Shown one piece after another: positions 44,291-55,860 of a stretch of DNA of 64,000 bases (positions within the stretch are counted from its first letter, which is position 1; each line of letters starts with the position of its first letter). Source of the DNA: Nageia nagi (Eukaryota; Pinophyta); the NCBI GenBank assembly GCA_050084985.1, contig JBITNC010000001.1, positions 137,826,001 through 137,890,000 of the forward strand, in the 5' to 3' direction. Made by a program: the position numbers and the translations under genes. The notes under the pieces were generated by a model. That model made no database searches, had not been told where the DNA came from, and was given only the letters and a program-made list of their open reading frames with translations.

Positions 44291-46570
44291 AGGGTAACTT
44301 CACCAACCCGATAACATCCCTAAGCTTATAGAATTGAGCTTTCGAGAGGCACTTGGTAAACAAATCTATGGAGTTCAAGGTGAATGGAACAATACTCTAG
44401 GTGTATTATGCCATCAAGAACCTTTTCTTTGATAAAATGTGCTTGGATTTTCACATGTTTTATTCTCTTATAGAACATAGGATTCTTAGACAAAGAGATC
44501 ATCGACTAATTATCTGAAAAAATCAAATATGAGTCACCTTGCTCATACCTAATGTTTTTTAGAAGATGCTTTAGCCAAATGGCTTCTTGGACTGCAATAG
44601 ACATGGCACGGTATTCAGCTTCTATGATGAAAAGAGAAATAATAGGCTACTTCTTGAAAGCCCAAGAGATATCACCTAAACCAATGCTAAACAAATACAT
44701 AGAGATTGATTTTCTATCATCTTTATCTCCCCCATAGTCAGAATCAAAGAATCTAGAGAGAACAAATGAGGGCAACTTAGAATACTTGAGAGTAAGATCT
44801 TTACTCCTTACAACATACCTCAAGATTTTTTTTAACAACATTGAGGTGCTCAACATATGGTTTTTGCATGAATTGTGCCATCAGATTCACTACAAAGGTA
44901 ATATTTGGTATAAAAATAGTCAAATATGAAAAACTACTAATTAATTGCCTGTAAGTTGTAACATCAGCTAACTGAGAGTTAGAGCTCAAAGAAATAGTGA
45001 TTCCAAGAGAGACTAAGATCATAGCATATCTACATTCCTCCATTTCAAACTTCTGTAAGATGTTTGATATATATTTAAATTGATTGAGATAAGTACAATC
45101 CTTGTATTGATACACTTACATTCTAAGATAGTAGTGCAAGAGACCAAGATTAATCATTTCAAATGTTAGCTTAAGTTTGGATATGCACTCTTGAATAATT
45201 TTTTCATTATTTCTAATTATCAGAAGATCATCCACAGAAAAGAGAATCAATACCATATCTTTTCCCTAATTGAGCACATATAGATCGAAGTTAGAAAAAC
45301 ACATGGAGAAACTAATATCTATAAAATACCTTGAAATCTTTCTATACCAAGCTTTAGATGCTTACTTAAGTCTATATAATGATTTCTTTAGCTTACACAT
45401 AAAGGACTCTTTACCTTTCACAATGAACCCTTTTAGTTGATTCATAAAGATTTCCACATCTAAGTCACCATTGAGAAATACACTCCTAATATCAAGTTGA
45501 AAAACTTTCCATCTTTGAATTACAGAAAGAGTAAAAATAATTCTCACAGTAGGTACCTTTGCCATGGAAGCAAAGGTTTCTTCATAATCTACATCATATT
45601 TCTGAGCAAAACTTTTAGCTACTAACCTTGCTTTGTATTTCTCAATATCTTAAATAGAATTGAACTTAACCTTGAAGATCCACTTATTACTAATCACATT
45701 CTTCTCATTAGGATAAGAAACCAAATCCCAAGTTTCATATTTCATGAGTTCCTCATACTCCACTTTCATGGCTTCCATCCAACACTCATGCTTAAAAGCT
45801 TCTTTGAAGGTTGAGGGTTCATGCTTATTGTTAATCTTGGTAAATAAGGATTTGTTTAAATTCATGCTCCTTATTACCTTTTATGTTAGAGAATTTTATT
45901 CCTGAAGTGACTTATCTACATCAATATCCAACCAGCTAGGTACAACTGAAGAGTCTTCTAAATCATCTAAATGCACAAGTTGAAGAGATTAAGATGCTCT
46001 TATTACCTTATCTTTTTTAAACTTTTATATATGCATCTTGTGAAGAATGCACTTCTCGCATAGACCAATCAAAAAAAAATTAAAGGTAAATCTTTCATAA
46101 GTTCTTGGTCTTTCATGACTTGAATATTCTTATAGTTAAGGTGCCCTAAACATTGGTGCTAAAGATTACCTCTAAAACACACACTTGTAGCAAAACACAT
46201 CTTTGATAGAACTTGATCTATAATGTAGAGATCATCTTTCACTAATCCTTTAACCAACATGGTAAGTCCTTTCTTAATGCATCAGAATTGAGAGTCAAAC
46301 TTAAAAGAATACCTTTTTCTAAAAATTTAGATCACAGAAAGAAGGTTCATCCTAAGCTTAGGAACATAAAACATATTATCAAGAACTTTCTCGTGAATCA
46401 ACACACTTCTAATTCTTTGGACTTAAGGGTAGAGTTATCACCTATCATAACTACACCTTTTCTATACTTATGAAAGTTCATAAACTTATCTTTTTCAAAG
46501 AATAGATGATTAGTGCAACCAGAAATCAACAATCTAATTAGATGAAAAAATGTGACATTGAGTAAAGTAT
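44291..46570 (-). pseudogene. copia C pol pseudogene lacking the integrase core
   Basis: On the - strand: a protease remnant near 46570-46440 (TNH and GDNSTL blocks), a GAG-pre-integrase remnant near 46170-46100, then a direct jump near 45990-45960 to the linker before reverse transcriptase. RT blocks (KWIFKVKFN, FQLDIRSVFLNGDL, LKKSLYRLK) span 45865-45360. The catalytic YVDD reads S-V-D-D near 45210-45240. RNase H blocks (SDYGGDKDDRKS) lie near 44740. Compared with copia D, about 700 bp covering all three integrase catalytic residues is missing. Confidence 0.88.
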
Positions 46571-47553
46571 CGTAGTAAAACTAGCTTGAATATTTTTCTT
46601 TCCTTTGAAGTTCTTTACATTTTTATTACCTTTGTTCTTTTTCTCTTTTTTTTTTGTAGCAATCAACTTCTTTGTGATCTTGGATACCATAATAGTTATA
46701 ATTACTATCAAACTTTTTCTTAGGATATGGATTGTTTTCTTTGCCTTTTCTATCTCTTTGCTTGAAGTGGTTATTATTATCATTATTCTTGCTGATGTTG
46801 TTGTTGTTCCTGTTGTTACCATTGTTCTTGCTACTATTATTGTTATTACCTCTTTTTTCAAACCTTTTAGAGAAAGAAAGATAAAATTTCTTTTGATGGT
46901 TTAACTTTTTCTTGAAAGAAGTTTTATTTGCTTTAAGAGTAATGTTATTATCTTTAGGAGAAGAAATCACTACCTTTTTATTAAAGATTTTCTCATGCTT
47001 CAAAAGGAACCTAGAAAGGTTCTCAAGGGAGAAGGCTTCTTCTTCATCATCAATTCTTATTTCCATAACCGTCACAAAGTTTTCAAACTTTGAATAAAAG
47101 CTTTAAAGAATTATGAAGACCATGAACTTATCATTGATCTAATTGCACCTATAAGCAACAAGTTGGGTTCTTAGATCAATAATTTTATTCAAGTAGGTGG
47201 AAACATTTTCATCTTTTTTTGATGAGATTGAAATAAATTTTAGAGAATGGTAAACTGTTTTGAAAACTTTGAACCAAAGTAGATTTGCTTAAGCTTATCC
47301 CAAGCTTTCTTTGTTGAGGTTGAAGAAGAAATCATCAAAAGCACATCATTTAAAATTTCATAAAAGATCATAAAGGTTACTAACTCATTCTTCATATTGT
47401 AAGCCTTTAGTGCCTTCTCTTTTGTAGGAGGTACAAGGTTCTCATTCATAGTTTACCAAAGCTTCTTTACCTGCAACTCAACTCTCATTTAAGGTTCCCA
47501 AATCTTAAAGTTGAAACCATCAAGAATGTGTTTGAGTAATATGGAGTCTCCAT
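46571..47553 (-). pseudogene. copia C gag pseudogene
   Basis: It starts at the ATG complement 47551-47553 but loses frame within about 15 bases relative to copia D. UBN2-type gag blocks (ENLVPPTKEKALKAYNMKNELV, KAWDKLKQIYFG) lie at 47449-47240. The C-terminal part (47075-46626) is very rich in Asn, Lys and Ser and ends in a zinc-knuckle remnant N-Y-Y-G-I-Q-D-H-K-E-V-D-C with the first Cys residues lost. Confidence 0.85.
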
Positions 47554-50244
47554 TTGCTACATAAGAATGTGAAAAAATAATAAGCATGTGGTTCAATAAA
47601 CATTATATGTTAAATTTTACATGTTACATTTAATTAACAAAAACATACTTGATTTGATTCACAAGTGCAAATATTTTATAACTCAAATATATATCCCATG
47701 TATCCAAATACTTTTATCATCACCAAAAGCCATAGATGTAGAGTGATATTATTAAGGCTTATTTTCTTATCTAAAATTAAGCCTTTTACTTGGATGTCCA
47801 CATAAAAGGAGCCCAAGTACTACCAATCCTCAACTAGTTCTCCTTGGATAGTATTACACTTTCATAAGGAGAAGTACGTACTATTTTTTAAGGTTATGAT
47901 GTATATTGGATTGGCCAAATTATTAATTTTGATTAAGTTTTAAATTTTTCTCCTAGTTTATCAAGATAATTTCTAAATAGACGTGCAAACATATGGTATC
48001 ACTACACACATGCCTATCCACCTATTAGAGTTATATCGAGACTAACAAAGAACTTAAAAAAAATTGAGAAGTATGAACTTTTCATCATTTGGATTGTCAA
48101 ACTTAAAGGTTCCAATCCACCTGTCCTCACCTCATGGCTCCCCAAACAAGTCATGTTACGAAATGTACATGCAGATGTGTTCATTTTAGGGGGGTGCTCA
48201 CATCAATGTTTGCATTTTTGCATAACTAAAATAAAATAAAAGTGCAAAACATGAAGTAAAATGCATAAATGAAACATCATCCATTTGTAATTTGAAATCT
48301 AAGAGTCCAAAGGGTTTTGTTTACCAACTCTTAAAGGACATCTTTACATCATTCCTTATTTTGCACAAGTCCATTCCATACTTTGCATAAGGAAGAAAAA
48401 TAAGGAGTCATCAAATGCATCATAAATTAAAAAAATTAAATAATAAGCATGCATAATTCTATTAACTTAAAATAATAATAAGAAAGGAGCATGCATCATC
48501 CTATTAATTTGCATAAGTTAATAAAGCAAAAAAAAGAATAAATACTTAAGTATGCATCATTACCAAGTTTGCATAAGTTTATTAACTTTGCATAAAAAAA
48601 AATGAATGTTTAGAGTTATCAAAAAATCTAGTCATGCATCTAAAAAATTTTAATATTTTAAGAGGTATGCATTCTAATCTTTTTTTTAAGTAAAAATAAT
48701 AATAATAATATTCCCCCTTATTTACTTAAAAAAAAAATCCCTTCAATAATTATTTACTTTGCAATTTTAACCTTAGAAAATTTAACTAAGGAAAAAAAAA
48801 ATTATCATTTTTAGTTATGTAGTAAGGTAAAACAAATGCTCATTTTGCACTATTTATCTTTAAAAATAAGACAAAGGGTAATGTGCAATTTAAAGCAAAA
48901 GTCAATATTAGCTAAGTTTACCATAACCTCCATCTTATGATGACAAGCATTAATTTTGAAAGTAGAGTTCACTCCAAGTAAAAAATTTAAGTTTTACTTA
49001 AAAAATACTTCAAGCATTAATTTTGGAGTTCTAGTTTACTCTAACTTAAAAAAAAAAAAGATTGATACCCCTATGCAAACCAAGGACAGGGCAATGGTAG
49101 ACCAAGAAAAATGATGAAAAAGGAAAAAAAAATAATGGGCAACTACCAAAAACAAATTAAATGCTTTCCCCTTAATACGAAATTAGAGGCCGTTCGTACC
49201 AAAAAAATGGGAAGTGAAAAAAAAGGCCGCAAGAGAGGAAACAGTCCTCAAAGGAGAAAGTCTGCGCATGGAAGGCAGCAGATGAGCTGTGAGAGAGGAG
49301 GAGAGTTTGACAGAGGGAGAGAGCGGCAAAAGGAGCGGTCGAGGCAGGTGATGCAACCACAGCAGATAGAGGAGGTGGGGTGACACGGTGGAGCAAAGGA
49401 GGCCACGATGAAACAGAGGGTTGCAGCATAGTAGAGAGGGTTTTTGGCGAGGGGTTTGGGCTGTGACAAAGCAGAGGGCCACAACCACCGCTACTTCATA
49501 TTACCACCACCGTCGTTTTACATTACGGCCACCGTCGCTTTAAACCTCTGCCACTGCCCTTTAAAAAATTGCTTGCATAAAAACATAATAATAAAGTTAT
49601 TTTTTATTATTATTTTTTTATCAACTTTATATAAAAAAATTGCTTTTACAAGTTTTTTTTATTTAAAAAGAAATGCTACTTCAATATTGTAGAAAAAAAT
49701 AATTCAATATATGTATTAACCCACTTTTTATTATAATTAGAGCTTTCATTTCATTTTTTTTTAAATAAGGATGGACTTATTAAAAAAAAGATCATTGTTT
49801 TTTTTGCATGAATACATCATTTATAATTATTTGAAAAAAAAAATAGCAATAATTTTAGTAAATGGTAGTAAAAATGTAATTACCTTCTTTTGTGTTAGCA
49901 TTAAAAAATAATTGTAGAATACAATTATAATTTTTTAATAGAAGAATTAAGGTGGGCAAAAAAACATTAGAGTAATTTTGTAAACAAAAACTTGCAACTA
50001 ACATAGAGATTGTTAGTATGAATAACAATTACATTGAATTGCTATTAAAAGTTTTGCCCAAAAAAAATGAACTAGCACATAACATATATGTTAGTATTAT
50101 TAATGAAATGAGCCAAATAAAATGGAGGGGGGTTATACCTTCTTTTAGGTTTACCTCACAATGAAGAGTTGGTGTAAGAATGAAATCCTCCAAGTTGAAG
50201 ATGAGTCACCAAACAAGGATGTGAAGAGGACCCTCCAAGATGCT
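47554..50244 (-). other. copia C leader, about 2.7 kb between LTR and gag
   Basis: This long region is largely non-coding and aligns with the copia D leader (55848-58695), clearly so around 47880-48230. It includes a GC-rich, pyrimidine/purine-skewed block at 49190-49560 whose overlapping open readings are composition effects. The primer-binding site and last part of the LTR are deleted at 50244. Confidence 0.75.
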
Positions 50245-50647
50245 AAAGCAATCTCACAAAGATAACTCAAGATGTAAGTGGTTCCTCCAACTAAGAGTAC
50301 ATCCATTAATTAGATCTCACTTCTTAACAAATATGAACTCTTACAATCCTCCTAAACACTATCCTATAGCATAAATTTACTCCATAAATTGGTGTGTGAT
50401 CATGAAGAGGGAGCCTTCTATTTATAGGCCAAAATCCCTCTTTAGATCAACCTTTTATCTAATGTACAAAAGCATGACATGCACATCCTTTTACTGAAGG
50501 GGCATGCTCATGACATGGAGTGTAGGACAAGTTACATTATCATATTCACTTAAATACTTAAGGTATCTAATGATACCCTTAAGTATTAGTGAATTTACAA
50601 AGAAGATTAATACAAACCTTTACAATAATGCATTATACATTCCAACA
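50245..50647 (-). repeat. copia C 5' LTR, truncated at its U5 end (403 bp)
   Basis: It starts TGTTGGAATG at 50647 on the - strand and matches the family LTR up to GAGATTGCTTT. It then joins leader sequence directly, so about 85 bp of LTR and the primer-binding site are missing. Confidence 0.85.
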
Positions 50648-50652
50648 ATTCC

Positions 50653-51249
50653 TTGTATGAAGATTCAACCAATCACATTTGACTATGGGGTGTCAAAATT
50701 GATATTAATCCAATAAGACTATTTTTCTTACAACACCATAATATGTGAATGTTTCAAATATCGAGTTTGTGTCTTTTGCACCTGCTCTACACAAAGTAGT
50801 AGCATTGACATGCATGCAATTATTTTGAGTTCTTCTTTCTTATTTTTTGTCTTTGATATAAAATTTATAATTGTTGATAAAATAGATTGAATGTCATGTT
50901 GTAGCTTTGCTCAAACCATGTGCCAACATTTTTAGTATGTCGAACTCATTGTAATTATTTTGTATTCCATCGCCATGAAATTGAAATAAATAAGAAAATT
51001 TGGTTTAGTACATGATGATTAATATAAATGTCAAAGATCATATTTAAGAGAGAAAATAACAATATGATGTTGTAGCCATGTGATGAATGTATAAATATGG
51101 ATTTTTTTCATTAACACTTCATTTCTTGTTTCAAGAGAGTTGGATTCCTTGATACTTAACTATTACTTTTTGATCTAGCCCAAAGTTTGTTAACCATAAT
51201 TATATTTAAATAATATTTATTTATACATATCATTAACAAATAAATATCT
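50653..51249. other. Spacer between copia C and the tnp2 pseudogene
   Basis: AT-rich sequence in which I recognise no coding. It may be internal or flanking CACTA sequence. Confidence 0.45.
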
Positions 51250-53620
51250 ACTTACTCTAACCAAGGCCGAATGTCATCCATGTTAAGGAAAATGCATCGA
51301 TGGAATTTTTGGAGAGAAGTTTAATTCAAATTAAAATCTTCATCACTAGACAAAGGTCTCCCATCAATTATAGTTTCTTCATCCACATCACTTCATCCCC
51401 TATTGCACCCAAGTTAATCAATAATTGCTTTCATACCTACCAAGTAGTCTACATAAAATGAAATAGTTGCCTTAACAATATAACATTCTACAATATAGCT
51501 TTCAAGCCTAACTTGGTTCTTTACATATCCCTTATAAGCCTTCATAATTCTGAGAAAAAAATAAATAAGAAGATTAGATGAGACATTATACAAAAATTAG
51601 AAAAATGGTGGTGGATGAAAATGATGAATGCATACAAACCTCTCAAAAGGGTACATCCAGTGATGTACAGGTCCATATAGACATACCTCCCACACCAAGT
51701 GTAGAGTTAGGTGCACCATGATATCAAAAAATGAAGGGGGAAATACTTTCCAAGAAAAAATAATATCTCCATTATTTCTACCGATAATTTCTCCACTTTA
51801 GTGCATATTTCCTTGTAGAACATGCACAATCGACAAATGAGTTATCACATTAGCTTATCAAGAATATGCGATAGCACTAATAGAAGAACATGTTGCATGA
51901 GAACATGACATTCATATGATTTCAAGCCTTGGATCTTAATTTCTTTCATACATACACATGTTGCATTGAAAGATGCCTTCTAATGACAAAAAAAAAAGAT
52001 CTAAAGGAAGTAATCTCTTGTGGGCCATGTAAATGGTATTTTTACTACAATTAAGATGTAATGAACAAGTGTTCTCCTCACATACTGGACATGCTTTATT
52101 TTCCTTTACAACACATCCTAACAAGTTCCAATAAGTAGGAAAGTCATGGATGCAACACATCATTATTGATTTCATATTGAACATAGTATTGAAAAATGCA
52201 TCATACATTTCAACTCCTTTAGTCCATAGTTCATGAAAGTTATCAACCAATAATTGTACTTAAATATCAATATCATTATCTAGTTTCTTAGGATCAAGTA
52301 TTGACAAGGTGAGCATTTAATGCTCCTCTTCATTGATATACATTGTGGGAGGTTGTAAGTGTCCAACACAAGAGGCAACAATTATAAATAGTACTAAATT
52401 CAACAAAAATATTGAACACATCTATTGTCATTGCAAGTCATACACTATGTGGATCATTGATGAAATATTTCTACTTACAATATATACTTTCCCACACCAA
52501 GGAGTCAATTGGATGTTGTGTATTGTCATCTAGAATCATATAAAGGAAATGCCACCTCATATTCTCCACAACCTTTGCAAATCTACATGAAGAAGGTAAC
52601 TCACTTCAACCACGTATAATAATATTGAAACAAGCAAACAAAACAAAGCTAATAATATAATAAAATCATTTACTTATGCATTCTCTTCAACCTTAGTATA
52701 ATGGAGAAATACCTCAACACGTTTGTAGGAATAGTTTTTATTGGTGTTTTTGAACAAGGGTATTTTTTCAATCAAGATGCAACATATGTTGGCCAATATT
52801 GCTCTTTTTTATTATTTTTTAATATAAAATATAATCATTGATATATGCATGTATCAATACATAATTTAATCCCAATACCTTCATCATTTTCTTCATTGTA
52901 TATGTGAACTTTGGAATTGTATCAATGATTAGGAGCATATATTTCAACAACTCTAGTAAGTCACCAAAATTGTTATTAGACCACCCATGTTTTTATTCGA
53001 TATTATACATTTAACAATCATTGATAGCTTTGCATACTTTGTACAAAGTGAGTATAATGGTCATTTGACATCTTCAACCAAGTTATGATATTTATCAATA
53101 AAAATCGCTCCATGATATGATTGGAACTTGATTGCATTATCTGGTAGTTCTTTTCTACTCTCTAAGTAATTGATATTGATAATTTTGCATGCATCATTGA
53201 CCATTCCAAGAACATCATCTTGCATATCTTCATTACTTGCACCCTCATTAATGGTAGAGCATGTGTTCGATACATATATTTTAAAATTAAAGGTCTCTTC
53301 TTTGTGCAAAATAAATTTAGTACAACTCTTATCAATCCCATGCAAAATAAGGTCATCATGAACCTATAAAAAAGAAATGGTTTCCTTGTTTGAGCAGCTC
53401 TAACATGGACATCGAGTTCTTTTAGGGTTCCTTGAATTTGTTTTTACAAAATTCATGAATTGTTGAAACCTTTCATAAAAATTATTGTTATTTCTACATA
53501 TCATCCACCAATATAATAAGAAACACAATCACAATGTTTTGTTAATGAAGATAACATAGTTGAAATATAACCTAACTACCCTTGCCCAATCTTTTTCCAT
53601 GATGCTTAACAAAAAATCTC
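51250..53620 (-). pseudogene. CACTA (En/Spm) tnp2 transposase pseudogene
   Basis: On the - strand: a transposase-associated domain near 53470-53300 (PKRTRCPC-SCSN, then HGIDKSCTKFILHKEE). The tnp2 core (Transposase_21) spans about 53345-51936, with MYDAFFNTMFNMKSIMM and HDFPTYWNLLG, CPVCEENT and HKRLLPLD blocks. A DUF4218-like C-terminus at about 51780-51480 has FFDIMVHLTLHL, GPVHHWMYPFER and KGYVKNQ. Stops and frameshifts are scattered throughout. It would have catalysed cut-and-paste of CACTA elements. Confidence 0.87.
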
Positions 53621-54023
53621 CTTATACCTGGTGATATCACAGATAAAGTGAAATTTATCATGGGGGTGAGGGAAACCCAAACTAGAATCTTTGGGGTGAG
53701 TAATAAAAATCTACATGAATCACATCTATAGAAACTAGATCCATAATTTTAACAAAAAAGAACATAATCCAACTTCTACCTCTATGAAGACTCTTTATTT
53801 TATTTTTTTATTCTTCTTTTGAGCCTAGTTTGAAGTATGCTTTCTAAATTTATTCATAAAATATCCTTTTATCAAATTTATTGATGCAATTTCTATAGGT
53901 GTGATGGTTGCAACTACTATCATAGTATTTTTTTTAAGTCATTGCCAAAATGCCCATAAAACCTTAATTAGATGTCTGGATGTGTTTGCTTGGTGCTTTT
54001 AACTCACACAAAAATGTAAGAAT
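53621..54023. other. Spacer between tnp2 and the CACTA terminus
   Basis: AT-rich sequence; no feature recognised. Confidence 0.45.
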
Positions 54024-54625
54024 CACTACAAAATTTAGCCTCCATAGCATCAGCCATAGAGTTAGACCCTTATGCATTTTTTTATTTTTTTTGCTCATTC
54101 TAACTCTATTACTAACTCTATAGCCCACGTCAAACATAGAGTCAGGCCTACCATCAAGAAAAAATGGTGAAAGAGTCAGGCATAGCATTAGGTGTGTCAA
54201 GAATAGAGTCAGACATCAAAATAGAGTCATTTTAGATTCAGTCATAGAGTCAGAAAAGCTATAAGATAGAGTCAATCATAGAGTCATAATAGAGTCAGAA
54301 AAGCTATGCGGTAGAGTCAGGTATAGTGTTAAAATAGAGTTAGAAAAGCTATGAGGTAGAGTCAGGCATAGAGTCAAAATAAAGGTAAAAGAGGTATAAG
54401 GTAAAGTCAACCATAGAATCATTTGAGAGTCACTTTTAGAGTAAATTTAGAGTTAGCTTTAGAGTCAATTTAGAATCAATTTTAGAATCAAGTCAAATTT
54501 ATTTTTAGAGTCAATTTAGATTTAGTTTTAAAGTCATTTTAGAGTCAATTTTAGAGATAATTTAGAGTCAATTTAAATTTAATTTCAGATTCAAAAGTTT
54601 GACTCTAAAATTGACTATTATTAAT
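54024..54625 (+). mobile_element. CACTA-type terminus with subterminal TAGAGTCA array
   Basis: CACTACAAAATTTAGCC at 54024 matches the start of CACTA terminal inverted repeats. It is followed at once by about 20 AGAGT-containing units, most TAGAGTCA and often preceded by CA or AA, with a GAAAAGCTAT phrase between several of them. Near 54600 the motif appears inverted (TGACTCTA). Such arrays are where TnpA-type proteins bind in En/Spm. The element would extend rightwards; its other end was not found. Confidence 0.72.
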
Positions 54626-54914
54626 GCAATTTTATGTATTTTGTTAATACATATATACAATTATAAATTACATACATACGTTAATATATACAAAATTATT
54701 ATTTGATTTTAAAAATAAATTGAATGCATTCATACATACATATATACATATATTAATCAATTTAAGTATTACAGATATATATTTCAAACACATACAACAT
54801 TGTACCAAATTTCTCAAAATCAAAGTACTAATACATTAATACATAATTAATAATACATCAAGTTCAAATTGTATCAACAAAGTACAATATCATCAAAGTA
54901 CAATATCAATCATC

Positions 54915-55353
54915 ATCTAAGTCAATGGGGTCATCATTCCCCTTAGGGATAGATTCATCCTGCATAGGCTCAACATTGGCAGCTACATTTTCCTATAACT
55001 GCATTTCTTGAGCAACTCATTCAGTGTTTACAAAATCCACGAGCATCGCAAAACCACTTCAAAGGTCGACTTCCATTTCCTCATTGTTAGGAATTCTACC
55101 AAATTGATAGTACTACAAGAAAGAAATAAATGATATATTAGAACTTACAAATTAATATTTAATTATAAATTTTAAAAAAAGAAAATTTAAACATTTTAGT
55201 GTATATAATATACTTACAAATTGTGCCTCCAATCCCCCTTTCCCACCAAATCTGGTCTTGTGAGTGAAATGGGCTGAAGCGGACCTAAAGCAAGAATGTG
55301 ATGCTTTCTCCTACTGTGAAGGCCCATTGGTAGATTTTCTATGTTCTTCCACC
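54915..55353 (-). pseudogene. CACTA second gene (TnpA/Ptta-like), 3' part, cut by copia D
   Basis: On the - strand the reading continues from 63654: EEHRKSTNGPSQ, one stop, then SHSCFR-SAHFTHKTRFGGKGGL to a GTAAGT donor near 55218. An exon near 55115-54915 ends ANVEPMQDESIPKGND with an Asp-rich tail. The pattern resembles the second protein of plant CACTA elements (Transposase_24 class), but the match is by eye and weak. Confidence 0.55.
55349..55353. repeat. Target-site duplication of copia D, left copy (CCACC)
   Basis: CCACC precedes the element; CCACT follows at 63654-63658, differing by one C/T change. Confidence 0.75.
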
Positions 55354-55847
55354 TATTGGAATGTATAATGCATTATTGTAAAAGTTTTCTAATAATCTTC
55401 TATGTAAGTTCACTAATACTTAAGGGTATCATTTGATACCCTAAGTATTTAAGTGGATATGATAATGTAACTTGTTCTGCACTCCATGTCATGAGCATGC
55501 CCCATGGGTAAAAGGATGTGCATGTCATGCTTTTGTACATTGGATAAAAGGGTGATCCAAAGAGGGATTTTAGCCTATAAATAGAAGGCTCCCTCTTTGT
55601 GATCACATACCAATTGGTGGACCAAGGTTATGCTATAGGATAGTGTCTAGAAGAAAAGAGTATGAGGATTGTAAGATATTTGTTAAGAAGAGAGATCTAG
55701 TTAGTGGATGTACTCCTAGTTGGAGGAACCACTTATATCTTGTGTTATATTTATGAGATTGCTTTGTGAATTAGTTAGATGTGTATTGTGAGCTTTCATG
55801 TGATCTTGGAGATTTAGAGTTATTCATATTATATTTCAATTCTCTCA
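55354..55847 (+). repeat. copia D 5' LTR (494 bp)
   Basis: It begins TATTGGAATG, where all other copies have TGTTGG, and ends TTCTCTCA. A TATAAATAG box is near 55577. The U3 palindrome is retained near 55415-55450. Confidence 0.92.
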
Positions 55848-55849
55848 TT

Positions 55850-55860
55850 TGGTATCAGAG
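55850..55860 (+). other. copia D primer-binding site
   Basis: TGGTATCAGAG starts two bases after the LTR and matches the copia initiator tRNA-Met primer site; the following bases (GACC) deviate. Confidence 0.85.

Larger units (their letters stand above)
43076..50647 (-). mobile_element. Ty1/copia element of the copia A family, inverted (copia C)
   Basis: On the - strand: 5' LTR at 50647-50245 (truncated), long leader, gag from about 47553, pol to about 44300, non-coding 3' region and 3' LTR at 43558-43076. TG...CA ends and a 4-of-5-bp duplication fix the outer limits. The integrase core is deleted. It is opposite in orientation to copia A and D. Frequent stops show it is inactive. Confidence 0.9.

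Noticed and set aside
49111-49488. Several overlapping open readings on both strands
   Set aside because: They overlap in different frames within a GC-rich block of the copia C leader, which is a composition effect; none has family motifs.
53964-54200. Reading across the CACTA terminus
   Set aside because: It crosses the transposon end and its TAGAGTCA array, so it cannot be one gene.
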